DNA of 64,000 nt. It comes from Posidonia oceanica. Taxonomy: Eukaryota > Streptophyta > Magnoliopsida > Alismatales > Posidoniaceae. Positions 10,612 to 22,409 of this stretch are shown in pieces. Numbering within the stretch: position 1 is the stretch's first letter; each line of letters begins with the position of its first letter. The notes under the pieces are model-generated. The model worked only from the letters and a program-made list of their open reading frames with translations, ran no database searches and was not told where the DNA came from. Both the position numbers and the translations under genes were made by a program. The stretch covers positions 124,715,001 through 124,779,000 of the forward strand of contig JAZBRS010000029.1 of NCBI GenBank assembly GCA_037176725.1, read 5' to 3'.

Positions 10612-10632
10612 AATAAAATTAGGTGGCGACTC
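10612..10632 (+). promoter_or_regulatory. AATAAA and primer-site-like TGGCGACTC in U5 of LTR A
   Basis: AATAAAATTAGG is followed by TGGCGACTC (10624-10632), the first nine bases of B's tRNA-Arg primer site. Equivalents are at 29294-29302, 41963-41971 and 56734-56742 (minus, last base changed). Confidence 0.6.
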
Positions 10633-10790
10633 CCTTTTCTCTTTTTCGCTTTGATTTTCGTCTCTGTTTTCGGTGTCTTTTGAGTCAACTTCCTTCCTCG
10701 TATTCACCCGCATATAGTGAACCTAGTTCCGATCGGTGCACACGAGCTTTGGCATCGTGCATGGACAATCCTCATTTCAGGATGACTACA

Positions 10791-13716
10791 ATCCCTGGGT
10801 GACCTGACTACCTGTGAGATGCTGAAATCCCTGAATGCTTGGGGCCTCATCGTCCCAGTCGTCTATCCATTCGCCTATCGGCCATGTGCCACTTTTATAT
10901 GGCGGTGGTTCTTGGAATTCATCAAGGTATGGCATCTAGATCATTGCCAAGCCCATCTCGTGATCTGCTTTGACAGTGATCACCTCCCCTTGGAACTTGA
11001 ATTTGATACATTGATGTGTTGGGGATGCAATGGCGCAAATCTTCGCCAGCCAGGATCTCCCTAGGATCAGTGGTTTTGATAAATCATGCTCCATCACCAC
11101 AACACTGGTAACGCTGGTGAGGGGGCCAATGGTAATTTCTAGCTGAACAGTCCCTACTGCTTCTGTTCGGTTGTTGTCATAATCCTGACAGAGGACGCTT
11201 TGCATGGTGATTTCCTCTTCCTCAATGTCTAGGTAGTCAATAGTGGTTAACGAACACACACTTCGACTGGCCCCGGTGTCTACAAGTGTGCCGGGAAGTA
11301 GGTAGCCATTGATGTCCACAGTAATAATTAAAGGACGCAGGCGTTCTTCTAGAGCGGGTAATTTTGTGTCCTTGAAGACTATATTCCTTCGCTCGAATCT
11401 TGTGATGATTTCTTGAGACAGCACAAAGGGATTTGCCTCATTGTCAAGTTCCTGTGGTTGTCCCCCTCCTGGGAGGAAGTTGAAGTGCCTAAGGAGTGCA
11501 AGGTCATTAGCATTGTCTTCTTCATCTTGTGTGTCCCCCATCTGGAATTCTCACTCTGTGGACCCCTGTTCGGAGTGTATTTCTTGAATATCTGGCTCGT
11601 TGCTTTCTGCAACTGAAGAGACTAGCTCCAGATCTGATTCCAGAAGATGAATGGTCACTGGCTCGGACTCAACCTCTGATGGACTGTCCCTTACTTCTAG
11701 ATGTGCTACTGGATGGTTGGGCAAGGGATTCTGATGTATCTGTAGTTTGTGCTGTCCTGCCCGGACCTCCCTTAGTCTGTCCCTAAGGGTTGGCCACATT
11801 ATCTCCCCCATATCATTCAGATCATAAATTTTGTCCTTCAACACAAAACATTCCTTGAGGGTATGTCCATTCTTCTGATGGTACGCACAGTATTTGGACA
11901 TGTTTGTGTTGGGAGCATTGGGCTTTGGAATCGGGAGCTGCAAATCCCCACTTTCGACTAGCATCCTGAAAATGTCTGGGAGTGCTTCAGGGAGTGGTGG
12001 ATAGTTTTACCTTCTTGGTCCCCTGTGTACCTGTGGTGGAGGAACATTCTTGTAGCTCCTCTGCCCCTGTGGTGGTCCCCTGTACTGATTATTTGCTTGC
12101 CCCTGTTGGGCATTCATAGGGAAATTTGGGTGTTGGGGTTGGAATTGCTGAGGTGGCTGCCTTTGTGGTTCTGCTTGTTGGAACTGCTGAGGTGGCTATC
12201 TCTGTGGTTCTGCTTGTTGGAACTGCTGAGGATGCTGAAAATGCTGGTCCTTCCATCCCTTTTGGTTCTACTGTGTGGACAGCTGTGCCATGCTTCCCGT
12301 GACACCCTCCACTGTGTGTCCTGCAGTCTTTTTTCGGTTCTTCCCCTCGAGCTCTAGAAATGGCAACTCTTCCCTGTTGCGCATGACCTTAGTGGCCCGC
12401 TCGTATAACTGTGTGTAGGTATGGAAGTCACCCACCAATAGTCCAGCCCAGAGCATCCCCGTGGTGTTTCTGGCTATGATTTCCACGGCTTGACCTTCAG
12501 GTATGTAGCATTCTGACCGAGCGGCCATATCCCTCCATCTGCTTGCGAAGGTAACGAAGTCTTCGTTGGGTCTCATCCTCTCAGCAGTGAGGTCGCTCGT
12601 AGTGGGTTTGTGTGGCACCCGATGACTGTATTGATTCAGGAACTTTCCTTCAACTGTCCTGAAGTCCTGGAGGTCATAGGTGGTAAGGGTGTCAAACCAT
12701 TTTAGAGCTTCCCCTTCAACGGTCTTGAAGAAGAGATACACAATAAGCCCTGTGTCATAGCGGTACGACAGAGTATCCATAGTAAAAGCAGCAAGATGAT
12801 TTCAGGGATCCTCTGTTCCATCGTACCTCCTCATCTTCGGCATTTTAAACCCTAGGAGAAGGGTGAAGTGAGGGAACTTGGAAGTGTCATAGCCTATCGG
12901 TGCTTTTGATGTGACCCCAGCCTCTACTAATGCTTCAACAATCATTCTTTTGAGGTCCGACCCTGGTGCGGCATGTGGCCCCTGGCTTGGGTGCCCATGT
13001 GTTTGGTGAAATGGTGGTAGTGATGGGTTATGTGGCGGAGGGAAGAGTGAAGATTGGGGTGGAGTATGATAGTATTGCATGTTAGCGGGAGGTTGTGGTG
13101 AGTGTGATATTCCGGGATATGATGGTCTAGGATATTGCAGGAAGTAATGGGTAGTGTATGGTGGGGTTGGATGGATGGAAGGGTAAGTGGGTGTTGTATG
13201 ATATTGAGGGAATGAACCTTGGGTAGGGAAGTTTATAGTGGGGTTTGGTGTGGTATGTGTGTAAGTGGGTGTGGTGAATGAGCCATAGTGGTAGTTCGGG
13301 CAGAAGTGTCTTTGGAGGGTTGAGGTTTGTGGGTCTTTATATAAAAGGTGTTTCCTAGCCAAGGATTGCCGAACCTCGTCGGTCTCTTCTTTAGTTGGAT
13401 AAGAAGCAGTCACAACGGGAGGTACAACATGGGAAGTCACTTCGGGACATGTAAGCTCAGGCAGGGTGTTCCATGTCTGAGAGTGATTTGCCTCTCTTCC
13501 TTCTTCGTATGATGAACTCTTGTTGAGTTCTGGATCAGTGTTGTAGTTGAAAGGGATGGAGGCATGTGGGAACTTCCGCCGGCGTGCCGCTTGTGAGAAA
13601 GCAGGGGTTTCCGAATCTTCTGTTTGTGAAGCTGAAGTTTTAAGGAAGAATCCATTCAGGCCCATGCCTGGTTGTTCCGTGGAGGTAGAGGTGGAAGATA
13701 TGCCATTGCGCTCCAT
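10791..13716 (-). pseudogene. gag-protease of element E, one frame with six stops
   Basis: Reads on the minus strand from ATG at 13716 in one frame with no frameshift. The N-terminal 300 residues are rich in Pro, His, Ser and Thr. A capsid (retrotransposon gag) domain follows at about 12840-12300 (GEALKWFDTL, FLNQYSHRVP, RPNEDFVTFASRWRDMA). Next comes a Gln/Pro linker with a 13-residue unit repeated twice, then a knuckle CAYHQKNGHTLKEC (about 11880), and an aspartic protease with LVDTGAS (about 11270) and PLILGRSWL. Coding sequence continues to the A junction. Stops are TGA near 12799, TAG near 12268 and 12200, TAA near 12009, TGA near 11548 and TAG near 10933. Few lesions and no indels suggest a fairly young copy. 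Confidence 0.85.
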
Positions 13717-15092
13717 TATAAGATCATTCTTTAAACTATTATAGAGAACTTGAAAAGGAAATTACAGACTCGATTACACTATTTAATGCAGACTCGATTA
13801 AGTAAAATACAATAAAAGAAGCAGTTGTTGCTCTGACGTTCTTGTAACCTGTAGATGATTAGAATTAAATTCCTGCAAGCAAGGCACACTGGAACATTCT
13901 ACCACCCTACAGTCGCCTGTCAGTCAGGCAACCAAACAAGTCGCCGATTTAACTGGAGGCTGAGCGAGGTGCCTTCAGAACAGGTGGCTCTGTCCCTGTT
14001 CTTCCGGCAACCAAGGTTTGTTCTGGACAGACTGCGCAACAATCACAAAAAAAAGGAATGCAGGTTTCAGATAGATCACAGTTTTTTACTCATTCAAGTG
14101 CTTAATTAATCAGTTTGTTAAACCTGCATGCTCACAAAGAATGGGATTCTAAGTCGTAAGTAACAACCGTGTGGGTCACTCAGATAGGATTTTGGCTTTC
14201 TTTTGGGTACCACTCCTTGACCTTCTTTAGGGTCCAACAAGAGGGCCTAGGCGGCAGGTTTGTCTCTCTAAAGAGAGGCCCGCAACCTAGGATTCTGTCC
14301 TTAAGCTTGTATCCTAGCAAACCACAAAGTGGTAAATAAACGACAAATATCAGAGTATCAAGTATCTACCAAGGATTATTATTGACTTAGAGAAAAGAAG
14401 GAGTCAATAATAAAGCCTTAGAACACCTTGAGTTCTCACTCTAACTATAGCAATCAAACACAGAGCATTGGAGAGCGACTTGCACTAGCCCGTTCACTTG
14501 GTCTGATTGTTCTAGTTTGAGAAAGATTCCCTCGAGGAACTTTATCTCTAATATCAAGAAAATAGTTTCCACCCTAGTGGTGGACGCAAACAAGCCTAAA
14601 AATTGTTAAAAAACTAAAAAAAAAATGCAGTGAATAGGATTTAATCAGATTTTAAGCAACTGCAGATCTAAAAAAAGATGGCACAAGTTACTGAAGAAAA
14701 ATAAACGATTTGCACAGAAATAACGTCCAATCGCCTGTAATGGGTGCACCTAGTGTAGTCGCCGCAGTGAACTGCGACTTGCTCAGGCACCTGATTACTG
14801 GGCGGCTGGAAATCGAAGTTTTCTATTTTTCAGAATAGTAGTAACCCAACCCTCTACGACTATAGATAGGAGGTTGTCGTTGCCTCAGAGTGCTAACGAG
14901 ACCTCTTGCCTTAAGCCAAGATGGTTGGGTTAGAAAAAACTGTTCTAATGTTAGAAAACACTATGGGGTTTACGAGTTGTGAAAACCTAGGCGCACGGCC
15001 TCCTAAACCGAAAACAAGCTACTAGATCTAAAGAAGTAAATGAAGGAAGTAAGGAAAAAAACTCACGTAGCACAGAGGGTTGGCTAAAGCTA
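13717..15092 (-). other. Leader of element E
   Basis: About 1.4 kb between primer site and gag with no credible gene. It contains a small CTCTCT-AA-AGAGAG inverted repeat near 14260. AGTCGCC and GGCGCC-type motifs near 14700-14810 are also frequent in the LTRs. Confidence 0.55.
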
Positions 15093-15110
15093 GTCCCACC
15101 ATGATCGCCA
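15093..15110 (-). promoter_or_regulatory. Probable primer-binding site of element E
   Basis: On the minus strand TGGCGATCATGGTGGGAC begins four bases after the LTR end (CATCTACA). It shares TGGCGA and the GTGGGAC-like end with B's tRNA-Arg site but has mismatches between, so the tRNA is uncertain. Confidence 0.5.
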
Positions 15111-15114
15111 CTTC

Positions 15115-16742
15115 TGTAGATGTGGATTATGGGGGTGTAGATGAAGATGACTGCGCTTCCACGTATGTTGTCAACTTTGTTGTGATCGCCACTTATCAAT
15201 GGGCAGACAAGGCACCTGGGGAGATGATGATGCTGTGGGTAGTCGGCTCACTGGATCGACGGTAGGGTGTTGTCTAGCGGCTTCCTCGTATTACGTGAGC
15301 GGGTTCCTTTCCTTCAAAAAAAAACAAGTAACATAAGATCTAGATAAGTTCGTGTGTAGTAAATCGATCAAATAAATAGGAAATAACGTGAATAAATGCA
15401 ACTAATACTAACCAGGGATTGTTCCCCCACATGCATATGCCATGAATCTAATATAAAGAATGTAATAATGAAAATAAAGAGAATGGAAGATGATACTCCC
15501 TTCACCCTCGTGCTGTATGCAGTGGGATGAGGAAGCGGAGGCACGGTTGGAGCTCTGGGTGTCCTTAAGATCTCTGGGATTCAAGGTGGGATATGGTGAT
15601 CTCTGGGATCTAGGGTTTCTGGATCGAAGGTGGAGGCTAGGGTTTCTCTCTTAGAAGATGACTATCTCTCTCTCTTGAAACCCTAAAAATCTCTTTAAAC
15701 CTTAAAAATTGGCCTCCCCTAATGAATTTCGCCTCCCCTCTCTATCTCTTGAGCACTGACTCACAGAGCCTACTTATAAGTTCATGGGACACAGGTGGCT
15801 CAGACCTAGGAAGGTTCTAGAAGTTTGTAGAAGGGAACTGATATTTATGGCTAGTCGCTGCCTAGGCAGGCGACTGGCACAAATATCTCCCGAAAAGATC
15901 GTAAAAATGTCAGGGAAACTCCGCAAGACTAGGTCAATTGGAGTCCACGTCAGCTAGTCACCGATATTACTGGTGCCTAGCTAGTCGCCGATATTACTGG
16001 CGCCTAGCTGCTACACTATTCCAAGCTAAATAAAAGATTTGCTTCTGATTTTTAGGAGATAAATCTTAGATTTGCCTCTGATTTTTAGGAGATAAATCTT
16101 AGATTGAAAAACGTGTTAAAAGATCTAGATCTTAATTTGGAAGCCACCTAGGATTTTCTAGATCATTCCCTAATTAATTATATGATTTTTGTGCTATATC
16201 ATATATTAAATATTTGAAGATCATGGAAATATCGATAATTTATGGAAAAAGCGTTATAATAATTTATACAGCCCCCCAAATGTTATATTAATGTCCAGGA
16301 TATTAATTATCAAGCTAGAGAGAGAGGCAGGTTGCTAGTCGCTTGTCTCACAGGTGCCTGGCTGTGTCGCTGCTTTGGGAGGCAACTAGGTAGGTCTTTT
16401 GCATTTTTAACCCTATATTTTAAGTTAATCCAGAGAAACATGATAAAAGCCCAGAAAACTTCAGAAATCTTATGAACTTGTAAAAACATATTCTTTAACT
16501 CAAATCTGCCACTGATCTGAGTAGAAATAAAGGGTACTCAAGGTACTCAGACTTGCCACGAGTCTGAGTGCGTCAGCTTTGCCACAGCTAACAACCTTGA
16601 GTCAAGTAAAATCAAGCGATGATTTAAACAAATCATGGAAAATCTAGAAAATGTGTTATTAAGCCTTAGTTGTGTGATATGGGGCGCCTCAAGCTTCCTA
16701 TCCTCTAAGAACTCTCAGAAATGCAAAAATGGGATATCTACA
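15115..16742 (-). repeat. 5' LTR of element E (1.63 kb)
   Basis: On the minus strand it runs from TGTAGATATCCCATTTTTGC (16742) to CCACATCTACA (15115), TG...CA. It aligns with the LTR at 19591-21331. A 27-base unit, TAGTCRCCGATATTACTGG plus YGCCTAGC, is repeated in tandem at about 15955-16010. No gene is inside. Confidence 0.85.
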
Positions 16743-19590
16743 ACTACTAGATTCTAGAAAGACCTTGATGTCATGGTACCATGGTAGTTCCTCTGTTGGA
16801 TCCGCTTCCTCGATGCTCATGCAGTGTGCGGGCTGTTCCACACGAGTGACGGATACGTCCACTGCACGATACTCGGGTATAGAGAGCCAAGATGCTAAGG
16901 TTGCCAGAGCATCTGCATAGGCGTTCTTGGCTCTGCTCATGAAGGTGAAACGGATTTCTCCAAAGTGTTCAATGAGCTTCAGCAGGCATTCATGGTATGG
17001 CACCAGCTTGGGATCCTTGGTCTTCTAGTCGCCGTTGACCTAGGAGATGACTAGCATCGCATCTCCGTGTACATGCAGCTTGCACACATCGTGCTCAAGT
17101 GCGACTTGCAGTCCCAGATTGCAGGCTTCATACTCTACCTCGTTGTTGGTGCAGGGGAAGGTCATCTTCCTGGCGAATGGGATCAGCTCTCCCTGGGGCG
17201 TTGCTAGGACAGCACCGATGCCTCTGCCTCTTCTATTGACTGTGCCATCAAAGTACAGATGCCACTGTAGTACGTCCTCAGGATCCTTCTGCTCTGAATC
17301 CTCCATGGCAAATAGAATGTCTACATCAGGGAACTACGTCTGCAGAGGCTGATACTCAGGTAGGGGGAAGTCGGCCAGATGATCTGCCATGGCTTGCTCC
17401 TTCATTGATTTCTGCATGACGAATGTGATGTCATAATGGGACAATAACACCTGCCACTTGACACATTGGCCTACCATGGCCAGCTTCTGAAAGAGGAACT
17501 TGATGGGGTCATGCCGACATAGGAGCTAGATCGGGTGCACCATCATGTAGTGCCCTAGCTTCTGCACGGCCCAGACAAGAGACAGACAGGTTTTCTCTAT
17601 AGTGCTATACCTGGCTTCGCAATCAGTGAATTTCTTGCTTAGGTAATAGATGGCACGCTCCTTTCTACCCAATTCATCATGTTGGCCCAAGACGGCGCCG
17701 ATGGAATACTGCGTGGTAGAAAGGTAGAGAATCAGAGGTTTCCCAGGCATGGGAGAAACTAGGACAGGAGGCTTGATCAGGAGCTGCGTGATCTTGTCAA
17801 ATGCAGCTTGGTACTCCTCGCTCCAGTTGATCTGTGCATTCTTCCTTAGGAGCTTGAAAATTGGTTCGCAGATAGGCGTGAGCTGTGTGATGAACTGATT
17901 GATGTATTGCAGATGCCCCAGTAGGCCTCTGACTTCTTTCTCAGTCTTTGGGGGTGGCATGTCCACAATGGCTTTGGCCTTAGTTGGGTCCACTTCAATT
18001 CCCCTCTAGCTAACAATGTAGTCCAGGAGCTTGCCAGATGTTACCCCGAATACACACTTGCTGGGGTTAAGGAGAAGCTTGTACTTCCTCAGGCGATCAA
18101 AGAGCTTCTTGAGGTAGATGAGGTGATCCTCAGGCTCTCTAGACTTGGCAATTATGTCATCCACGTAAACCTCGACTTCTTGGTGCATGAGGTCGTGGAA
18201 TAGTGCTGTCATCGCCCTCTGATAAGTTGCTCCGGCGTTCTTAAGCCCAATGGCATAACTTGATAGCAAAAGACTCCCCAGGGAGTGATAAATGAAGTCT
18301 TTTCCATGTCTTCTTCTGCCATCTTAATTTGGTTATAGCTGGAGAAGTCATCCATGAAGGAGAGCATTTTGTGCCCTGTTGTGTTGTCCACCAGGACGTC
18401 GATGTGCAGTAGAGGGAAGTCATCCTTTGGACTGGCTTTGTTCAGATCCCTATAATCAATGCACATGCAGACCCGACCATCCTTCTTGGGCACTGGCACA
18501 ACATTCGCGAGCCATTTTGGGTAGAGGACGACCTTGAGAAAGTCGATGTTGTGCTGCTTCATGATTTCTTCTTTGATTTTGAGTAGCCACTGTGGTCACC
18601 ACTTCCGGAACTTCTACTTTACCGGCTTTGCATCTGGATCCAGAGGCAGGTTGTGCACTACAATCTCGACGTCGAGGTCAACCATGTCTTCATAGCTCTA
18701 GGCAAAGACATCTGCATATTCCATAAGGAATGTAATGAATTCTGCTCTAGCTTGGGGTGTCAGTTTGGCACTGATGTAGACCACCTTCATATCTACGGGC
18801 ATGCCAATATTGACTGCCTCTGTCTCCTCTTCAACATGGAGGTTAGGCCCTTCTGGGTCGTCATCGTAAGGCTGGAACTCAGGCGGTGGTTCATCATTCT
18901 CATCTACGCCTGTATTGTCCTCCTCCTCATATGCAATGATTTCTGGGAGGATCTCCTTCTCGAAGATTGGGTCTGTAATGTCGAAGGAGTGAATATGTTC
19001 CACCTCTTGATCCTGATGATGCCTCAGGATGGTCACGCTCACCCGAGTATTTTTGTAGGCTCGGTGGGTGACCTCTGCTTGAGTGACCCCTGGCCCTACT
19101 GACTGATCCGGCTGCTCTGCCTGCTTTGACAATGTTGTCACTGTTGGGGCTGCTTGGACTGTTGAGACTGCTTCCTCTATTGCTATCTGTGCTGCGGTTG
19201 CTACTGTCCCCTCCTCCACGTTCTCAGATGTTCTTGCGGGGAGTGTTAGGGACGGATGACTATGCTCGAGGCGACTGATCTGTGTACTATCGCCTGTTGT
19301 ATTGCCCATGCGGGGCATGCGCTGCTTGAACCATTTAGACCTGCCTCCCGGCTGTGGAGTGATCAACTCGTTTGATCTAGTGGGTGTTGCCTCTATTTCT
19401 TTTCCCAAGACCATGATTGAGGAATGGTCTTGCTGCGGGGAGGGATCCGTGACCACGACCTTCCCTTTCCTCACCACCTGCTGCTCGGCGGCATCTTCTG
19501 CCAGCGTTGTGTGTTGTTCTTGGAATAGTAGTTCCAAGTCTCCGAGCATGTCGTCTACCAGGGCTTCTACAGTCACACCCCCTTCGTCAT
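16743..19590 (-). pseudogene. pol fragment F (acidic linker, RT, RNase H, part of second RNase H)
   Basis: Minus-strand piece of a polyprotein closely related to B's. It begins abruptly at the G LTR (19590, DEGG) and is cut at 16742 by E's LTR inside the region after the second RNase H (KVFLES). In order: acidic linker, FLKVVLYPKWLANVVPVPKK, RT core with an intact YVDD (VYVDDIIAKS, about 18160), the RT-linked RNase H, then the second RNase H with LYFDGT, EVEYEA, HGDAML and NAYADAL. Stops: seven TAG (near 18699, 18614, 18007, 17527, 17337, 17041, 17029) and one TGA (near 18597). A single-base deletion lies near 18252. Gag, protease and integrase are not visible. Confidence 0.9.
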
Positions 19591-21331
19591 TGTAGATGTG
19601 GATTTGGGGGTGTGCAGATGAAGTAGTCGGCGCTTCCACGACGTCGACGACTTGGTGTGATCGCCACTCGTCAATAGGCCGACAAGACGCTTGGGGGGAG
19701 ATGTGGAGGATGTGGGTAGTCGGTTCACTGGATCAACGGCAGGGTGTCGTCTAGTGGCGTCCTCATGCTATGTGAGCGGGTTCCTTTCCTTCAAAAAAAC
19801 AAGTGAGAATAGATCTAGGTAAGTCCGGGTGCAGTAAACAGATCGGATAAATAAGAAATAAAGTAGATAAATGCAACTAATACTAACCGAGGGTGGTTCC
19901 CCGCATGCATATGCTATGGGTCCTAATTAAGCAATGCAATAATGAAATACAAATAGAATGGAAGAAGATACTCCCTTCACCCTCGTGCTATATGCAATGG
20001 AGTAAGGAAGTAAAGACACAAACAGAGCTCCGATAAAGCTATGATCTCTAGGATCTATGGTGGGATATGGTGATCTCTGGGATCTAGGGTTTCTGGATTG
20101 AGAGTGGAGGCTAGGGTTTCTCTCTCAGAAAATTACTTTCACTCATGAATTTGGCTCTTAGAGAATGATCTTTCTATTCAGAATCCCTCCCTAAACCCTA
20201 AAAGTACCTCCTTCTAATGAATTTGCCTCCTCCTTGAGCATTGACTCATGGGGTCTATTTATAGGTTCGTGGGATACGGGTGGATCAAATCTAGGAAGCT
20301 TCTAGAAGAAAATAGATATTTATAGCAAGTCGCCGAATGCACCGGCGACAAGCACAAATATCCCCACAAATGACGTGGAAATGACACAGAGGTCTGCTGA
20401 CCGGGTCAAAGGAGGAGTCCACGTCAGCTAGTCGCCGCTGTTGGTGGCGCCTAAGCCTCAGCTGCTCCCGCAAGACCAGGTCAAAGGAGGAGTCCACGTC
20501 AGCTAGTCATCGCTAGTGGTGGCACCTAAGCCTCAGCTGCTCCCGCAAGACTGGGTCAACCATAGTCCACATCAGCTAGTCGCCTGTCACACAAGCGCCT
20601 AGCTGCTGCATCATTCCAGGCCGAATTCTAGGTGGGTTTCTATTTCTAAAAGATTGGTTTAGCACATTAAAAATGTGTTAAAAATCAAGATATTAATCTG
20701 AAGCCACCTAGGATTTTCTAGATTTTAATTATTTATTTTATATGATATATGTGTTATATCATATATTAAATGCTAGAAAATCAAATAAATATCAATAATT
20801 TACGGAAAAATGTTATAATAGCTTACAAAATTCCCGTATGTTATATTAATGCCCAGGATATTGATACTAAGCGGGAGAGAGTGGTCTGATGCTAGTCGCC
20901 TGTCTCGTTAGCGCCTACATAGTCCAGTCACCACTCTGAATGGTGCCTGGCTGTGTTGCCGCCTTGGGAGGCAACTAGTTAGTCTTTTTGCATTTTTAAC
21001 CTTGTCTTTTAAGTTGATCCAGAGAAACATGATAAAAGCCCGGTAAACTTCAAAGATCTCATGAAATTATAAAAGCATCTTCTTTAACTCAAATCTGCCA
21101 CTGATTTGAGTGGAATAAAGAGTGCTCAAGGTACTCGGACTTGCCACAAGTCTGAGTGCGTTAGCTCTGCCACAGCTAACAATCTTGAGTCAAGTAAAAT
21201 CAAGGATTGTTTTTAAGCAAATCATGAAAAATCCAGAAAATGTGTTATTATGCCTTAGTTATGTGATATGGGGCACCTCAAGGTTCCTATCCTTAAAGAA
21301 CTCTGGGAAATGCGAAAATGGGATATCTACA
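19591..21331 (-). repeat. 3' LTR of element G (1.74 kb)
   Basis: Minus-strand LTR from TGTAGATATCCC (21331) to CACATCTACA (19591), similar to E's LTR over its length. It is preceded, in its own direction, by the polypurine stretch GGAGGGGCATC, so it is a 3' LTR whose element lies to the right. Its end abuts F coding sequence; a duplication of GTCAT (19586-19590) would be expected on the far side. Confidence 0.8.
20405..20629 (-). repeat. 75-bp tandem triplication in LTR of G
   Basis: GTCAAAGGAGGAGTCCACGT begins at 20405 and 20480, and a variant (GTCAACCATAGTCC) at 20555, a period of 75 bases. Each copy holds an AGTCGCC...GGCGCCTA-type imperfect palindrome. Confidence 0.8.
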
Positions 21332-21344
21332 GATGCCCCTCCTT
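21332..21344 (-). promoter_or_regulatory. Polypurine tract of element G
   Basis: On the minus strand CCAAGGAGGGGCATC immediately precedes the LTR start TGTAGATATCC. This is the same tract as in A, B and D. Confidence 0.65.
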
Positions 21345-22409
21345 GGAGTTGATCTTGGAACATGATCGGCTCCAAGGTAAGAACGATGTCCCATTGAGCA
21401 TTTTCTGAAAGGGGGAGCTCCATCTCAAACAATTTGCCATCAAGGTAGCCAAAGGAAAGATAAAAAGAGGTTTAAATTGCCAACATATTGGAGACTCAGG
21501 CATGGAGGGGTCAAGTCGGTTTCGAAACTATGTGTCACAGTCGATGTCAAGACCAGGTCAACCATGTAGAGGTGCTCCAACGGGACAGGAACTAAGGAGG
21601 AAATCTTGGGGTTTTATCCCGACACGATCGAAGGGAGTTTGGCATCTCGTTTGAGACTTTACTCGGATTGGAATTGATAAAAGGATAGGTAGGAACTAGG
21701 TTGGCTCTAGGAGAATCACATGTCCTAAGGATTTCTTACACTCTTGAAGGTCATTTTGCTCCGTCCGTGCTCTACTTCCAATGACATGAGAAAATGCATG
21801 GATGCATGATTCAAACAAACAAATGCTAATGCAAGGTCAACATGCGATGCAATGAATGGTCCATATGCTAGGTTAGGCCGGTGGGGTACGGTTGGTCCCA
21901 AACCATATGGACATATGCAAAATGAATGAATGCAATTTGTTGTGGTCAAGTGTTTTCCATCCTCAAGTGTGACCAGCACTCTCAGGAAAGGACCGTCATC
22001 CCACAACTCGATTTGGCAAGTAAAGAGGCTCTATGCATAAAGAACTAGGTGAGGGAGTGAACCCTTCACCTGCCAAATCGATGTTTCATCTTTTAGTCAC
22101 AGCAGTTGTGTCAGTGGACACTGTGTGAGCTTTAAGGCAGGGGCTCATTCCTCAGCTTTGTTTTTAGTTCGCAGTTGCTAGAATCATCCTTCATGAGAGT
22201 GTGCAAAGGATGGTCTGTCTTAAAGTTCCAGTCACCGTTTCAGTTGGTGCCTAGAGTAGTTGCCGGGTGCGAGGGCGACGCGCAATCTTCTGGCTATTTT
22301 GTCTCATAAATTCGTTTTATCCTCCATTTTCCTCGATAGGATAGGATAAAAGGGGGCCATACTTGTCGTACAGAGAACATTCTACAGAATTAAGCCTCTT
22401 ATATGGACT
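21345..22409. other. Region between G polypurine tract and PMD gene; no gene seen
   Basis: About 1.06 kb with no credible reading frame or domain on either strand. It is probably 3' internal, untranslated sequence of G and, on the plus strand, the promoter side of the gene at 22410. Confidence 0.45.

Larger units (their letters stand above)
1..10790 (+). mobile_element. Element A: 3' part of a Tat/Ogre-type Ty3 LTR retrotransposon
   Basis: This is the 3' part of a plus-strand retrotransposon whose 5' part lies left of the window. In order it holds the end of the first RNase H, the second RNase H, integrase, a non-coding spacer, a PMD-type gene, a hairpin, a palindrome array, a polypurine tract and a 3' LTR ending at 10790. 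The LTR end abuts protease-region coding sequence of minus-strand element E at 10791, so A was inserted into E. The target duplication would be ATCCC (10791-10795), but the other side is not visible. Its internal region matches element B throughout, while its LTR is closer to D and to the solo LTR at 36294. Confidence 0.85.
7248..10790 (+). repeat. 3' LTR of element A (3.5 kb)
   Basis: Starts TGTAGATACCTCATTTTGAC right after the polypurine tract and ends CAGGATGACTACA. The end matches D's LTR (AGGATTACTACA) and the solo LTR (GGGATTACTACA). The first 1.4 kb (7500-8640) is GC-rich with no convincing gene. Inside are two 224-bp tandem repeats, a 50-bp tandem array, the conserved GGTGCCTAACACC motif, an AATAAA and a primer-site-like TGGCGACTC. 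There is no 5' LTR in the window to compare it with. Confidence 0.85.
10791..16742 (-). mobile_element. Element E: 5' part of a second Ty3/Tat-like retrotransposon
   Basis: Minus-strand element: 5' LTR 15115-16742, primer site, 1.4-kb leader, then gag and protease running to 10791, where A is inserted. Its outer LTR end (TGTAGATATCCC, 16742) cuts pol fragment F, so E was inserted into F. Its gag and DTGA protease differ clearly from B's, so it is another family. Its LTR matches that of G. Confidence 0.85.

Noticed and set aside
21725..22006. Minus-strand frame of 93 codons downstream of G
   Set aside because: Short, no domain, no repeat elsewhere in the window to test conservation.
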